Origin: Terrihabitans soli
Lineage (GTDB): Bacteria > Pseudomonadota > Alphaproteobacteria > Rhizobiales > Methylopilaceae
Reading direction: 5' to 3'
DNA length: 64,000 nt
Assembly (NCBI RefSeq): GCF_014191545.1
Contig: NZ_AP023361.1
Location: forward strand, 248,001 to 312,000
Shown: positions 52,784 to 61,288 of the stretch, in pieces
How positions within the stretch are numbered: position 1 is the first letter of the stretch
Layout: each line of letters begins with the position of its first letter
The notes under the pieces: generated by a model
What the model saw: only the letters and a program-made list of their open reading frames with translations
The model's database searches: none
Told to the model about the DNA's origin: nothing
Translations under genes and position numbers: made by a program

Positions 52784-52860
52784 GGTCCCGTAGCTCAGCT
52801 GGACAGAGCGGCGGTTTCCTAAACCGTAGGTCGGAGGTTCGAGCCCTCCCGGGATCACCA
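52784..52860 (+). tRNA. tRNA-Arg (anticodon CCT), CCA encoded
   Basis: The acceptor stem GGTCCCG pairs with CGGGATC (one G-T). The D arm is GCTC/GAGC, the anticodon stem GCGGT/ACCGT encloses loop TTCCTAA (anticodon CCT), and the T arm contains GTTCGAGC. CCA is encoded at 52858-52860. Confidence 0.96.
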
Positions 52861-52903
52861 CCCATCCTAAAAGTCGGAATGCTTCAGGATCGGATCAGGA
52901 AAC

Positions 52904-54541
52904 ATGCCTCTCGCTCGCGACACCCGCCGCTCTCAGCTCGATCCCACGCTCGAGCCGCATGAGATCGAGCGGCTGCGCCGGTTCGGCACAGCGCGCGATT
53001 TCGATCCCGGCGCGGCGCTGATTTCGGCCGGCCAGACCGGCATCGGCCTTGCCGTCGTGCTGAAAGGCCATGTCGAGATCAGCCAGCAAGGGCCGAGCGG
53101 TGAGGCCGAGCCGCTTCTCACGCATCTCCCCGGCGCCTTTATCGGCGAACTCGCGCAGCTCTCGGGCCGACCGGCGCTGGTCGATGCGTTTGCCGTCGAT
53201 GCGGTCGAAGTCCTCGAAATCACGCCGGAGCGGCTTCGGGCCCTGCTCATCGCCGAGGCCGAACTTGGCGAGCGCATCATGCGCGCGCTCATTCTGCGCC
53301 GCGTCGATCTTCTCGAAACCGGACGCGGCGGCCCGATCATCATCGGCAATTCGGACAGCGGCGATGTGCTGCGTCTCGAAAATTTCCTGGCGCGCAACGC
53401 TCATCCTCATCAGCGGTTCGATCCGGACAGGGATGCGGATGCGCAAATGCTCGTCGAGCGCTTCGGCGTCGCGTCCGAGCGCCTGCCCCTCGTGCTCTGT
53501 CCCGGAGGACAGGTTCTGCACAATCCGAGCGAAACCGAGCTCGCACGCTGCATTGGCCTTGTGGGGCCGATCGATGCGGACAAGATCTACGACGTTGTCG
53601 TTGTCGGCGCGGGTCCCGCCGGTCTTGCGGCGTCGGTCTATGCGGGCTCGGAAGGATTGTCCGTACTTGTTCTGGATTGCCGCGCATTCGGCGGTCAGGC
53701 GGGAGCGTCGGCGCGCATCGAAAACTATCTCGGTTTTCCGACCGGGATTACCGGCATGGCGCTGATGGGCCGCGCCTACAGCCAGGCGCAGAAATTCGGT
53801 GTCGAATTTGCGATCCCCGATGAAGTCGTCCGCCTCGAGCAGAACGGCGATGGTCTGTCGACGCTCGTCATCGGAAGCGATGAGCGCGTTCGCGCCCGCA
53901 CGGTCGTTCTCGCCTGCGGCGCAAAATATCGCCGTCTCGATGTCGCAGCCATCGAAGGTTACGAAGGCGCCTGCGTGCATTATTGGGCCTCGCCGCTGGA
54001 AGCCAGCCTGTGTACGGCGCGCGAGGTCGCGCTTGTGGGCGGCGGCAATTCGGCCGGTCAGGCTGCGGTCTATCTCGCAGGCCATGCCGAAAAAGTCTGG
54101 CTCATCATCCGCGGCCCAAGCCTCGAAGCGACGATGTCGAAATATCTGATCGAGCGCATCGAAAGCCTTCCCAATGTCGAGCTTGTCGCGAACACCGAAG
54201 TCACGGCGGTGACCGGCGAAGATAGTGCGCTCTGCAATATTTCCTGGAAAAACCGCAAGACCGGCGAAGAGGCATCGAAGCCGGTGAGCCAGCTGTTTCT
54301 GTTTATCGGCGCCGCACCCAATACCAATTGGCTCGCCTCAAGCGGCCTGACACGAGACGACAAAGGCTTCATCGTCACGGGCCAAACCATCGACCGCGAA
54401 TGTCACGCTCTGGAGACGAACCTGCGTGGCGTGTTCGCCATCGGTGACGTGCGCGCGGGTTCGGTCAAGCGTGTCGCTGCGGCGGTTGGCGAAGGCGCGC
54501 AGGTCGTTGCCGCCGTGCATGCGTTTCTGGCGAAGAGCTAG
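52904..54541 (+). CDS. Cyclic-nucleotide-binding domain fused to thioredoxin-reductase fold
   Basis: A 545-residue protein. Residues 15-140 form a CAP-type cyclic-nucleotide-binding domain (FDPGAALISAGQTGIGLAVV, GEAEPLLTHLPGAFIGELAQ). Residues 150-220 form a linker with a thioredoxin-like segment. Residues 227-540 form a pyridine-nucleotide disulfide oxidoreductase: FAD motif VVVGAGPAGLAASVYAGSEG, NAD(P)H motif VALVGGGNSAGQAAVYLAGH and GVFAIGDVRAGSVKRVAAAV near the end. The redox CxxC pair of true thioredoxin reductases is missing: the site reads YEGACVHYWAS. It likely carries electrons from NAD(P)H to an unknown acceptor under control of a nucleotide signal. The gene begins 43 bp after tRNA-Arg. 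Confidence 0.87.
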   Translation: MPLARDTRRSQLDPTLEPHEIERLRRFGTARDFDPGAALISAGQTGIGLAVVLKGHVEISQQGPSGEAEPLLTHLPGAFIGELAQLSGRPALVDAFAVDAVEVLEITPERLRALLIAEAELGERIMRALILRRVDLLETGRGGPIIIGNSDSGDVLRLENFLARNAHPHQRFDPDRDADAQMLVERFGVASERLPLVLCPGGQVLHNPSETELARCIGLVGPIDADKIYDVVVVGAGPAGLAASVYAGSEGLSVLVLDCRAFGGQAGASARIENYLGFPTGITGMALMGRAYSQAQKFGVEFAIPDEVVRLEQNGDGLSTLVIGSDERVRARTVVLACGAKYRRLDVAAIEGYEGACVHYWASPLEASLCTAREVALVGGGNSAGQAAVYLAGHAEKVWLIIRGPSLEATMSKYLIERIESLPNVELVANTEVTAVTGEDSALCNISWKNRKTGEEASKPVSQLFLFIGAAPNTNWLASSGLTRDDKGFIVTGQTIDRECHALETNLRGVFAIGDVRAGSVKRVAAAVGEGAQVVAAVHAFLAKS

Positions 54542-54556
54542 GAGCGGGCGACGTCC

Positions 54557-55297
54557 TCAGAGCGGGCCGAGCCCGGCGCTGCGGAACGGCCCGAACGGAA
54601 TGCGGCAGCCTTCGGTGAAATCGCCGAGGCGGGCCTGCAGGGACGCCATATCCGAAGGTGCTATCCGGACCACCTCCACACATTCATGCCCGGCCGCGAG
54701 CGCCTCGACCGCGCGGAGGTGCCGCGGCGTTTTCATCGACAGGCTGTCGATCAGCACCGCGACGAGACGCGTGCCTGTCCAGAAGACGACATCGAAGGGG
54801 ATGAAATCGCCGCGCCATTGCAGATGCGCGTTGGGCAGCGGAAGAAACGCCGAGAAGAACCAGTCGCGATAGTCCGGAAACGCCGCGCCGGGATCGAATC
54901 CAGCTTCGGCAAGCTTGAGTTCCAGCGCATCCCGCCGGCGCTCGATTTCCTCATCGACGAAGTCGAAATAGCTCGACACAAAACGTTCGAGCGGCCGGGA
55001 AAACAACGGCACCGCGCGCTGAAGTGCACGCCGGCAAAATCGCTTCCGGTCGTCGTGGCTGTTCAGCTGGGAGGCCGATTGCGGCGGCAGGTCGAGCCAG
55101 CCGGACGAATTGAGCCGCAACGCAGCATCGCCCGCACCGATGGTTGCGGCGCGCGGGCTGAGCGCGCCTGCGGCGGCAGAACCGTGCTTGTGGGCGAGCG
55201 CGGCGACGTGCTTGTCGATTTTTCCGAACAGGACAAAGAAGCGTGCATCGCCGGAAGGGCCGGCCGGTTGCTTTCGCGGTTTTGTCCCGGCCGGCAT
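54557..55297 (-). CDS. Protein of unknown function, coupled to the LVIVD gene
   Basis: A 246-residue protein with no signal peptide or clear membrane helix. The middle is helical and charged (SRPLERFVSSYFDFVDEEIE, RRRDALELKLAEAGFDPGAA). The C-terminal half contains FIPFDVVFWTGTRLVAVLID and SLSMKTPRHLRAVEALAAGH. This half has a strand-acid-strand-lysine pattern that resembles the PD-(D/E)XK nuclease core, although this is only a pattern match. Its ATG overlaps the stop of the LVIVD gene (ATGA at 55297), so the two are translationally coupled. I do not recognise the family. Confidence 0.7.
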   Translation of the reverse strand: MPAGTKPRKQPAGPSGDARFFVLFGKIDKHVAALAHKHGSAAAGALSPRAATIGAGDAALRLNSSGWLDLPPQSASQLNSHDDRKRFCRRALQRAVPLFSRPLERFVSSYFDFVDEEIERRRDALELKLAEAGFDPGAAFPDYRDWFFSAFLPLPNAHLQWRGDFIPFDVVFWTGTRLVAVLIDSLSMKTPRHLRAVEALAAGHECVEVVRIAPSDMASLQARLGDFTEGCRIPFGPFRSAGLGPL

Positions 55298-56529
55298 CAG
55301 ATATCGGCCTCAAGACAATAAAGGCCGCCCGTCCAGCGGTCGCCGGTGTAAATAATGCCGCGTTCGTCGACGTGAAGATCGTTCATCTGCGCGGTTGCAA
55401 CGCGCGAATCCTTCGGCGCGGGTGGAATGAAATAGGCGATGGTTTCGGGGCGGTAGGGATCCTTGATGTCGTAGATGCGCACGCCCGCATTAAAGAACGC
55501 ACCGAAAATGATCTCTTCGCTGCGGAAGGACGGGCCGGGCCGGTTCTCGTGGATGTTGTGCGATCCGAAGCGTCCGCCTTTGCGGCCGTATTCCTCGAAC
55601 GACGGCAGCGGGAATGTGCTGATCGGAACGAGATTGGTTTCCAGCCGCGCATCGACCATCCAGGTCAGTTTAGGCCAATCCGCGCCGTCATCCAGAATGC
55701 TCTCATCGGTCACGACAAGAAGATCGCGCTCAAACAGCGGCATGACGGTATGGGTGAAGCCCGGATAGGGCGGATGCGGGTTCCAGGAACTGACCACTTT
55801 CGGCGCCGATTTGTCGGCGATATCGAGAATGAACGCGCCGCCGTCGATATAGCCGATATATGCGCGGTCCGGGCGCTCCGGATAGACATTGGCGTTGTGG
55901 AGCCTGTACGCATCGGGACCGCGCATTTCATGGAGCGGCTGCGGATTGAGCCGCGGCGGCAGCGGTTCGGCATCGCCTTCGCGTGTTCCAGGATACCACC
56001 AGCGCCCGACTTCGCGGGGCTTTGTCGGATCGCGGACATCGATGATCTGATAAAACTGATCGTCGCGCGGATGCCGCGGCTGGAAATCCGGCGCGCCGCT
56101 GGAGCAATGTATGTATTCCCCGTCGACAAACCACAGGCAGTGGCAGCCGCGGGAATAGGGACCTGAAGCATCGTAGAAGCCGATCGAGCGCGGATTTTCG
56201 GGAACTGAAATATCGAACAGCTCGACGCCGGCCGGTTTGTCGCCGGGAGTCCAGACCTGATAGGCGACGGCGAGGATGTTGCCGCAGGTCTCGAGCGAAT
56301 TCGACCGCATGTTTCCGTGCGCGAGCTCGGTTTGGCAGACGACTTTCGGCTTTCGCGGATCGCTGACATCGACCCCGGTAAAGTTCTTCGGCGCGCCTTC
56401 ATGCGCGATCCAGAGAATGCGCCGCCCGTCCGGCGCAATCTGCAGGCTCATTCCCTCACCGACCGTGCCGAAGCCGCGCAGAGTGTCCTGGGAAAGCAGC
56501 TTGATGTTCTTCGAAAGCGCGCCTTGCAT
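55297..56529 (-). CDS. LVIVD-repeat beta-propeller protein
   Basis: A 410-residue protein built of repeats containing an LxIxDVSxPxxP-type core: NFTGVDVSDPRKPKVV, GVELFDISVPENPRSIGF, YQIIDVRDPTKPREVGRW, GAFILDIADKSAPKVVSSW and GVRIYDIKDPYRPETIAYF. This gives a predicted six- or seven-blade propeller. Many histidines and aspartates (SGAPDFQPRHPRDDQF, ENRPGPSFRSEE) could coordinate metal. There is no signal peptide with the chosen ATG at 56529, which has GAGGCGAG upstream; the frame is open to 56577. It diverges from the CobW-type gene. The function is unknown. Confidence 0.83.
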   Translation of the reverse strand: MQGALSKNIKLLSQDTLRGFGTVGEGMSLQIAPDGRRILWIAHEGAPKNFTGVDVSDPRKPKVVCQTELAHGNMRSNSLETCGNILAVAYQVWTPGDKPAGVELFDISVPENPRSIGFYDASGPYSRGCHCLWFVDGEYIHCSSGAPDFQPRHPRDDQFYQIIDVRDPTKPREVGRWWYPGTREGDAEPLPPRLNPQPLHEMRGPDAYRLHNANVYPERPDRAYIGYIDGGAFILDIADKSAPKVVSSWNPHPPYPGFTHTVMPLFERDLLVVTDESILDDGADWPKLTWMVDARLETNLVPISTFPLPSFEEYGRKGGRFGSHNIHENRPGPSFRSEEIIFGAFFNAGVRIYDIKDPYRPETIAYFIPPAPKDSRVATAQMNDLHVDERGIIYTGDRWTGGLYCLEADI

Positions 56530-56565
56530 ATCTCGCCTCTCCACGGGACTGATGAGGCGGAAACC

Positions 56566-56640
56566 TATAATGTACAAATATACGGCCTAGGAAGTGATAT
56601 TTTATAAAATCATTGACTTGAGCCTTCCCGCTCCTATTTT
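56566..56640 (+). promoter_or_regulatory. Promoter/operator region of the cobW-gntR-aldehyde dehydrogenase unit
   Basis: TTGACT (56613-56618) and TATTTT (56635-56640) are 16 bases apart. Just upstream lies the 12 bp perfect palindrome ATTTTATAAAAT (56599-56610), and TATAAT stands at 56566-56571. The GATATTT start (56596) and TTGACT keep the same 17-base spacing as at 60064-60086 before tctC. Confidence 0.55.
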
Positions 56641-56709
56641 GGCCGGTGAAGAGGAGGGCGGCCCGGCCGCGGCCGGCAGCGTGCCGTTCTGAAGGCCGGC
56701 AGGATTGAG

Positions 56710-57777
56710 ATGATCTCGACCAGCACGATGTCGCGTTCCCGGACGCCTGAAGCAATTCCGGTGTTCCTGATCACGGGCGCTTTGGGGAGCGGAAAAACAA
56801 CGCTTCTGCGGCAGGTGATGGCGTGCCCGGGCATGCAGGACACGGCTTTGATCATCAACGAGTTCGGCGCCATCGGGCTCGATCAGATGCTCGTGCAGTC
56901 GGCCATCGAGAACATTCTCCTGATGGGAGACGGCTGCCTTTGCTGTTCGATCCGCGGCGATCTCATCGACACGATCAGCGGCTTGTTCGCCCGCGCCGAA
57001 CTCGGCGAAATCCCGTCCTTCGGGCGCATCATCATCGAGACGACCGGCCTCGCCGATCCGCGGCAAATCATTCAGGATCTCGTCACCGCGCGCGGCATCT
57101 CAGGCCGCATTAGGCTGGCGAAAGTGATCACCGCTGTCGACGGCGTGTTCGGGCTTTCGCAGCTCGGCCAGAACGATGAAGTGCTGCAGCAGGTCATTCA
57201 CGCGGATCTGTGCATGATCACCAAATGCGATCTGATCGAAGGCGAGACGCTCGGCCTTCTCACTCAGGCGATTTCGGGCCTCAATCCCACCGCCGAGATC
57301 GTGCGGTCGCACGATTTTTCCGGCAAGGCCGAGGGGATTCTCGACGACACAGGCTGGCAAAAGCCGCGGCGCGCCTCGGGCTCCTCATTCCGGTGCGATG
57401 CAAAATCGGTTCACGATGCGGTGCAAAGCTGGTCGGTCCGGCACGAGGCGCCGCTCGCCTGGTCGAAGATTCTGGAATGGCTCGATGCGCTGTATTCGAT
57501 GCGGCCCGCAAATATCCTGCGGATGAAGGGGATTTTGCAGGTTGCGGGACAGGAAAGCCCGGTCGTGGTTCAGGGGGTCGGCGCTATGATCTATCCGCCG
57601 GCTCGCCTCGATGCGTGGCCGTGGCCGGCGCGGGGGTCTGAAATCGTTGTCATAACAAGGGGCCTTGATGCGCGGTCGGTTGGCCGGTCGTTCGATGCGA
57701 TCGTTCTCGGCGGGCAATTGCCGCGCGCGCAGAGGGACGGTATCGATGGCCGGGTTCTGGCCTCAAGCGCAGTTTGA
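56710..57777 (+). CDS. CobW-type (G3E) GTPase metal chaperone
   Basis: A 355-residue protein. Walker A is LITGALGSGKTTLLRQVM (residues 21-38), followed by LIINEFGAIGLDQML and the metal-binding C-x-C-C motif in MGDGCLCCSIRGDLID. The G4 site is MITKCDLIEG. The C-terminal domain (ANILRMKGILQVAGQESPVV) is the CobW-C type. G3E GTPases deliver zinc, cobalt or other metals to target enzymes. The window has no obvious metal-dependent enzyme next to it; the histidine-rich LVIVD protein is one candidate client. First gene of the unit with gntR and aldehyde dehydrogenase. Confidence 0.9.
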   Translation: MISTSTMSRSRTPEAIPVFLITGALGSGKTTLLRQVMACPGMQDTALIINEFGAIGLDQMLVQSAIENILLMGDGCLCCSIRGDLIDTISGLFARAELGEIPSFGRIIIETTGLADPRQIIQDLVTARGISGRIRLAKVITAVDGVFGLSQLGQNDEVLQQVIHADLCMITKCDLIEGETLGLLTQAISGLNPTAEIVRSHDFSGKAEGILDDTGWQKPRRASGSSFRCDAKSVHDAVQSWSVRHEAPLAWSKILEWLDALYSMRPANILRMKGILQVAGQESPVVVQGVGAMIYPPARLDAWPWPARGSEIVVITRGLDARSVGRSFDAIVLGGQLPRAQRDGIDGRVLASSAV

Positions 57778-57795
57778 TCGGTCGACGGATTGACG

Positions 57796-58575
57796 ATGGC
57801 ACCACAGAAGACAGTACAAGCCCCGGACGAGAAGCCAGTCTCTCTGGCGGCGCTTGCCTATCAGAAACTCCACGCCGACATCACGAGCGGCCAGCTCGCG
57901 CCGGGCCAGAAGCTGCTCGTCGCCGATCTCAACGAGCGTTACGGAATTGGCCTCAGCCCTCTGCGCGATGCCCTCAACCGGCTCTGCGCCGACGGCCTTG
58001 CGGTGAAGCGCGAGCAGAAAGGCTTTTTCGTCGCCGCGCTCGATGAAGCCGCGTTTCTCGAGATCACCAACGCCCGCCTTGTCATGGAGGAAGCGGCGCT
58101 GCGCCTGTCGATCGCCAATGGCGATACTGCGTGGGAGGAATCGGTTGTCCTCGCATTCTACCGTCTCGCGAAGGTCGCTTCGGGCGGCGGCACGTTCATG
58201 CTGACGCCGGAATGGTCGGCCGCTCACCAGGACTTTCATACGGTGCTGTGGGCGGCGTGCGAGAACGAGTGGCTGCTCGGCTTTTGCAACAAACTTTTCG
58301 AACAGACCACACGCTATCGCGCGCGCCGCCGTCTTTTGTTCGCCGACAGCCCGCTGCACCGCGAAAATGTGGTCCAGGGGCACAAAGATATTATGGAGGC
58401 GTGCATCGCACGCGATGCCGATCTCGCCGGCGACCTTCTGGTCAATCACTACAAGGATTCATTCGAGTTCGTCATGGGGATCGAATGCAAGCTGCTCGAC
58501 AATCCCCGCCGGCTCGTCCCGCTGCCCGGCGCAGTATCCGATAAGGCCAAGGCCAAGACTGTCGGTACAGTCTAA
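57796..58575 (+). CDS. GntR-family (FCD/FadR subfamily) transcriptional regulator
   Basis: A 259-residue regulator. A winged helix-turn-helix runs from about residue 15 to 75 (LAALAYQKLHADITSGQLAP, GIGLSPLRDALNRLCADGLA) and an all-helical FCD ligand-binding domain fills the rest, with metal-type histidines in SAAHQDFHTVLWAACENEW and the later VVQGHKDIMEACIARDA. FCD regulators usually sense small carboxylic acids. The ATG at 57796 is used; a TTG at 57790 is possible. It probably controls the aldehyde dehydrogenase and TctCBA genes beside it. Confidence 0.92.
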   Translation: MAPQKTVQAPDEKPVSLAALAYQKLHADITSGQLAPGQKLLVADLNERYGIGLSPLRDALNRLCADGLAVKREQKGFFVAALDEAAFLEITNARLVMEEAALRLSIANGDTAWEESVVLAFYRLAKVASGGGTFMLTPEWSAAHQDFHTVLWAACENEWLLGFCNKLFEQTTRYRARRRLLFADSPLHRENVVQGHKDIMEACIARDADLAGDLLVNHYKDSFEFVMGIECKLLDNPRRLVPLPGAVSDKAKAKTVGTV

Positions 58576-58619
58576 AACTATCATCGCGTCCTCAAGGGCC
58601 GCCAAGGAAAAGGTGCATC

Positions 58620-59993
58620 ATGATTGTCTCCGTCAACCCCGCCACCGGGCTCGAAATCGCGCGCTACGAGACGCATACCGACGCGCAGGTCGAGGAGGCG
58701 CTCGGCCGTGCATCTGCCGCGCAGAAAGACTGGCGCAAGCAGAAACTGGCGGTGCGCCTTGCAGCGCTCCGCCGTGTCGCGGCAACGCTCCGCGCCAACA
58801 AGGAACATCTTGCCCGGCTGATTACGCAGGAAATGGGCAAACCCATCGTCGAAGCGGAAGCCGAGATCGAGAAGAGCGCCTGGAATTGCGACTTCTACGC
58901 TGAGCACGCCCCACGCTTTCTCGCCGACAGCATTGTCCCGAGCAATGCGACGGAGAGCCGTGTGGTGTTCGATCCGCTCGGCGTTGTCCTCGCGGTGATG
59001 CCGTGGAACTACCCGTTCTGGCAGTTCTTCCGCTTTTTCGCGCCGGCAATGGCGGCCGGCAACGGCGCCATTCTGAAGCATGCGTCGAACGTGCCGGGCT
59101 GTGCACTGGCGATTGAGGATGTTCTCAGGAAAGCAAATGTTCCGGACGGGCTGTCGCGCTCTCTTTTGATCCCGTCGTCGCGTGTTGCCGGCCTCATCGC
59201 CGATCCGCGCATCGCCGCCATTACGCTGACCGGCTCGACGCCGGTGGGTGCGTCCGTTGCGGCGGAGGCCGGCAAGCATCTTAAAAAGCAGGTGCTTGAA
59301 CTCGGGGGCACGGATCCGTTCATCGTGCTTGCCGATGCCGATATCGAACTGGCGGCGCAGACCGGCGCCCGCGCCCGTTTCCAGAATGTCGGCCAGAGCT
59401 GCATTGCGGCAAAGCGCTTTATCGTCGAGGAGAAAGTCGCCGACAAATTTGTCGCCGCGCTGTCGAAGCACGTTTCCGCGCTGAAGGTCGGCGATCCGAT
59501 GGACCGCAGCACGCAGATCGGTCCGATCGCCCGCGCCGATCTGCGCGCCGATCTGCACAAGCAGGTGGAGCAATCTTTGTCGGAAGGCGCGACTTTGCTC
59601 CTGGGCGGCAAGGAGCTGGAGGGCGCAGGAGCCTTCTATGCGCCGACCCTCGTCGACAATGTGACGAGCGATATGACCGCCTGCCGCGAAGAAATCTTCG
59701 GCCCCGTCGCGCCGGTCATCCGCGTGCGTGACGTGGAGACCGCCATCGCCGTTGCGAACGATACGGAATACGGCCTTGGCGCGGCGTTGTGGACGCAGGA
59801 CATCAGCCGGGCCCACGTCCTCTCGCACGAGATCGAAGCCGGCGCGGTGTTCATCAACGGAATGGTCGGCTCGGACCCCCGTATCCCGTTCGGCGGCATC
59901 AAAAAGTCGGGTTACGGGCGTGAGCTCGGCGAGTTCGGGATCCGGGAATTCACCAACATCAAAACGGTCTGGGTCGGACCCGCTCAGGTCTGA
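58620..59993 (+). CDS. NAD(P)-dependent succinate-semialdehyde-type dehydrogenase
   Basis: A 457-residue aldehyde dehydrogenase of the GabD/YneI group. The catalytic cysteine is Cys261 (FQNVGQSCIAAKRFIVEE) and the general base Glu227 (VLELGGTDPFIVLADADIEL). Cofactor motifs are LAVMPWNYPFWQFFRFFAPA and TLTGSTPVGASVAAEAG. It oxidises an aldehyde, most likely succinic or a related semialdehyde, to the acid. It follows the GntR regulator by 44 bp. The short N terminus lacks the extra beta strands of longer aldehyde dehydrogenases. Confidence 0.9.
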   Translation: MIVSVNPATGLEIARYETHTDAQVEEALGRASAAQKDWRKQKLAVRLAALRRVAATLRANKEHLARLITQEMGKPIVEAEAEIEKSAWNCDFYAEHAPRFLADSIVPSNATESRVVFDPLGVVLAVMPWNYPFWQFFRFFAPAMAAGNGAILKHASNVPGCALAIEDVLRKANVPDGLSRSLLIPSSRVAGLIADPRIAAITLTGSTPVGASVAAEAGKHLKKQVLELGGTDPFIVLADADIELAAQTGARARFQNVGQSCIAAKRFIVEEKVADKFVAALSKHVSALKVGDPMDRSTQIGPIARADLRADLHKQVEQSLSEGATLLLGGKELEGAGAFYAPTLVDNVTSDMTACREEIFGPVAPVIRVRDVETAIAVANDTEYGLGAALWTQDISRAHVLSHEIEAGAVFINGMVGSDPRIPFGGIKKSGYGRELGEFGIREFTNIKTVWVGPAQV

Positions 59994-60063
59994 ACTGTAA
60001 CCGGGAAGGGTGCCGTATCCGGCTGCCTGCAGGTAAAAAATATAAAATCACAATGCCAGAGAA

Positions 60064-60109
60064 GATATTTATGAAATTTCTTGACTCGTTAGGGCGTTGA
60101 GAGAAGATT
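60064..60109 (+). promoter_or_regulatory. Promoter/operator region of the tct operon
   Basis: TTGACT (60081-60086) is followed after 17 bases by AAGATT (60104-60109). The 17 bases before TTGACT (GATATTTATGAAATTTC) match those at 56596-56612 in 11 positions. A further AT-rich stretch (TATAAAATCAC) lies at 60040-60050. Confidence 0.5.
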
Positions 60110-60219
60110 GCCCCGACCGGAGCGGCGAACCTCGTTCACCTCCTCCGTCTGCTCAAAACGAGCGGTCGATCAGAATTCAGAGACCGGCAAGCAAAAACGC
60201 CGGCTTTGGGGAGGGAACT

Positions 60220-61212
60220 ATGGTTCGCGTTACTCGAAAAACAGTTGTGTGCGCGCTGCTCTCAGCCGCGATGATCTCCTTGGCTCCGGGTTTTGCGTCG
60301 GCCCAGGATTATCCGACTAAGACTGTACGTATTATCGTTCCGGTTCCGCCCGGAGGTCCGACCGACTTCATCGCGCGTGTCGTCGCCGAGCGGCTGAACG
60401 CCATGTGGGGCCAGCCGGTCATCGTCGAAAGCAAAGCCGGCGCGACGGGCGCCATCGCCAACGATGCGGTCTCGAATGCTGAGCCGGACGGTTACACGAT
60501 CCTGATCGGCAATGTGTCGACCAATGCCATCAACTTCGCGGCCATTCCGAAAAAGCGCGAAGGCGTGAAGCTGACGCCGGTGACGAACCTCATTCAGGTT
60601 CCCGGGGTTCTCACCGGGAGCAAAGAGCTGGAGGCCAAATCGGCCGAGGATCTCGTTGCGAAGATGAAATCCGGCGAGCTGAAGGGCATCAAATTCGGCT
60701 CGACCGGCATCGGCACCTATTCGCAGATCGATATGCTGCGCTTCCTGAAGCAGAACAATCTCGAAGCCACACACATCGCCTATAAGGGCGCCGCACAGGC
60801 GCTGCCGGCGCTGCTGGGCAATGAGATCCAGCTCGAATTCCTGAACCTGTCGACCGGCCTCCCGCTGGTCAAAGACGGCCGCCTCAAGGCGTTCGCAACC
60901 ACCTGGCCCGAGCGAGTCCCCGAGCTTCCGGATGTACCGACGCTCAAGGAGCTCGGCTATGGCGATGTCGGCACTTCCGCCTGGCACGGAATGTTCGTGA
61001 CGGAGGGAACGCCCCAGCCGGTCATCGACAAGATCTATGCGTCGGTGAAGTCGATCTATGAGCAGCCGGACATTCAGAAAAAGATCGCCGACCAGAATTC
61101 GAAAGCCACGCTCAGCAAGTCTCCCGCCGAGTTCGCGACCTTTGTCGAATCCGAGATCGTCAAGTGGACGAAGCTGATCAAGGACAACGACATCAAGGTC
61201 ACTGCGGACTAA
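60220..61212 (+). CDS. tctC: Tripartite tricarboxylate transporter substrate-binding protein (TctC)
   Basis: A 330-residue periplasmic binding protein with a signal peptide (VVCALLSAAMISLAPG, cleaved near FASA). It belongs to the Bug/TctC family: TVRIIVPVPPGGPTDFIARV, IVESKAGATGAIANDAV, ADPDGYT-like AEPDGYTILIGNVSTNAI and KPGTHIAYKG-like THIAYKGAAQALPALLGNE. GGGGAGGGA precedes the ATG at 60220; the frame is open to 60097. The bound carboxylate is unknown. It comes after the aldehyde dehydrogenase and before the membrane subunits, with its own promoter region. Confidence 0.93.
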   Translation: MVRVTRKTVVCALLSAAMISLAPGFASAQDYPTKTVRIIVPVPPGGPTDFIARVVAERLNAMWGQPVIVESKAGATGAIANDAVSNAEPDGYTILIGNVSTNAINFAAIPKKREGVKLTPVTNLIQVPGVLTGSKELEAKSAEDLVAKMKSGELKGIKFGSTGIGTYSQIDMLRFLKQNNLEATHIAYKGAAQALPALLGNEIQLEFLNLSTGLPLVKDGRLKAFATTWPERVPELPDVPTLKELGYGDVGTSAWHGMFVTEGTPQPVIDKIYASVKSIYEQPDIQKKIADQNSKATLSKSPAEFATFVESEIVKWTKLIKDNDIKVTAD

Positions 61213-61239
61213 CCGCGTTCGACGCCACAGACATGAACG

Positions 61240-61271
61240 AAACCCGGGCGCCGTAGCGGCGTCCGGGTTTT
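61240..61271 (+). terminator. Hairpin between tctC and tctB
   Basis: AAACCCGGGCGCC pairs over 13 bp (one G-T) with GGCGTCCGGGTTT around five bases, followed by a single further T. It could stabilise or attenuate the tctC transcript so that more binding protein than membrane protein is made. Confidence 0.75.
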
Positions 61272-61288
61272 GATCTCGGAGACGGATC

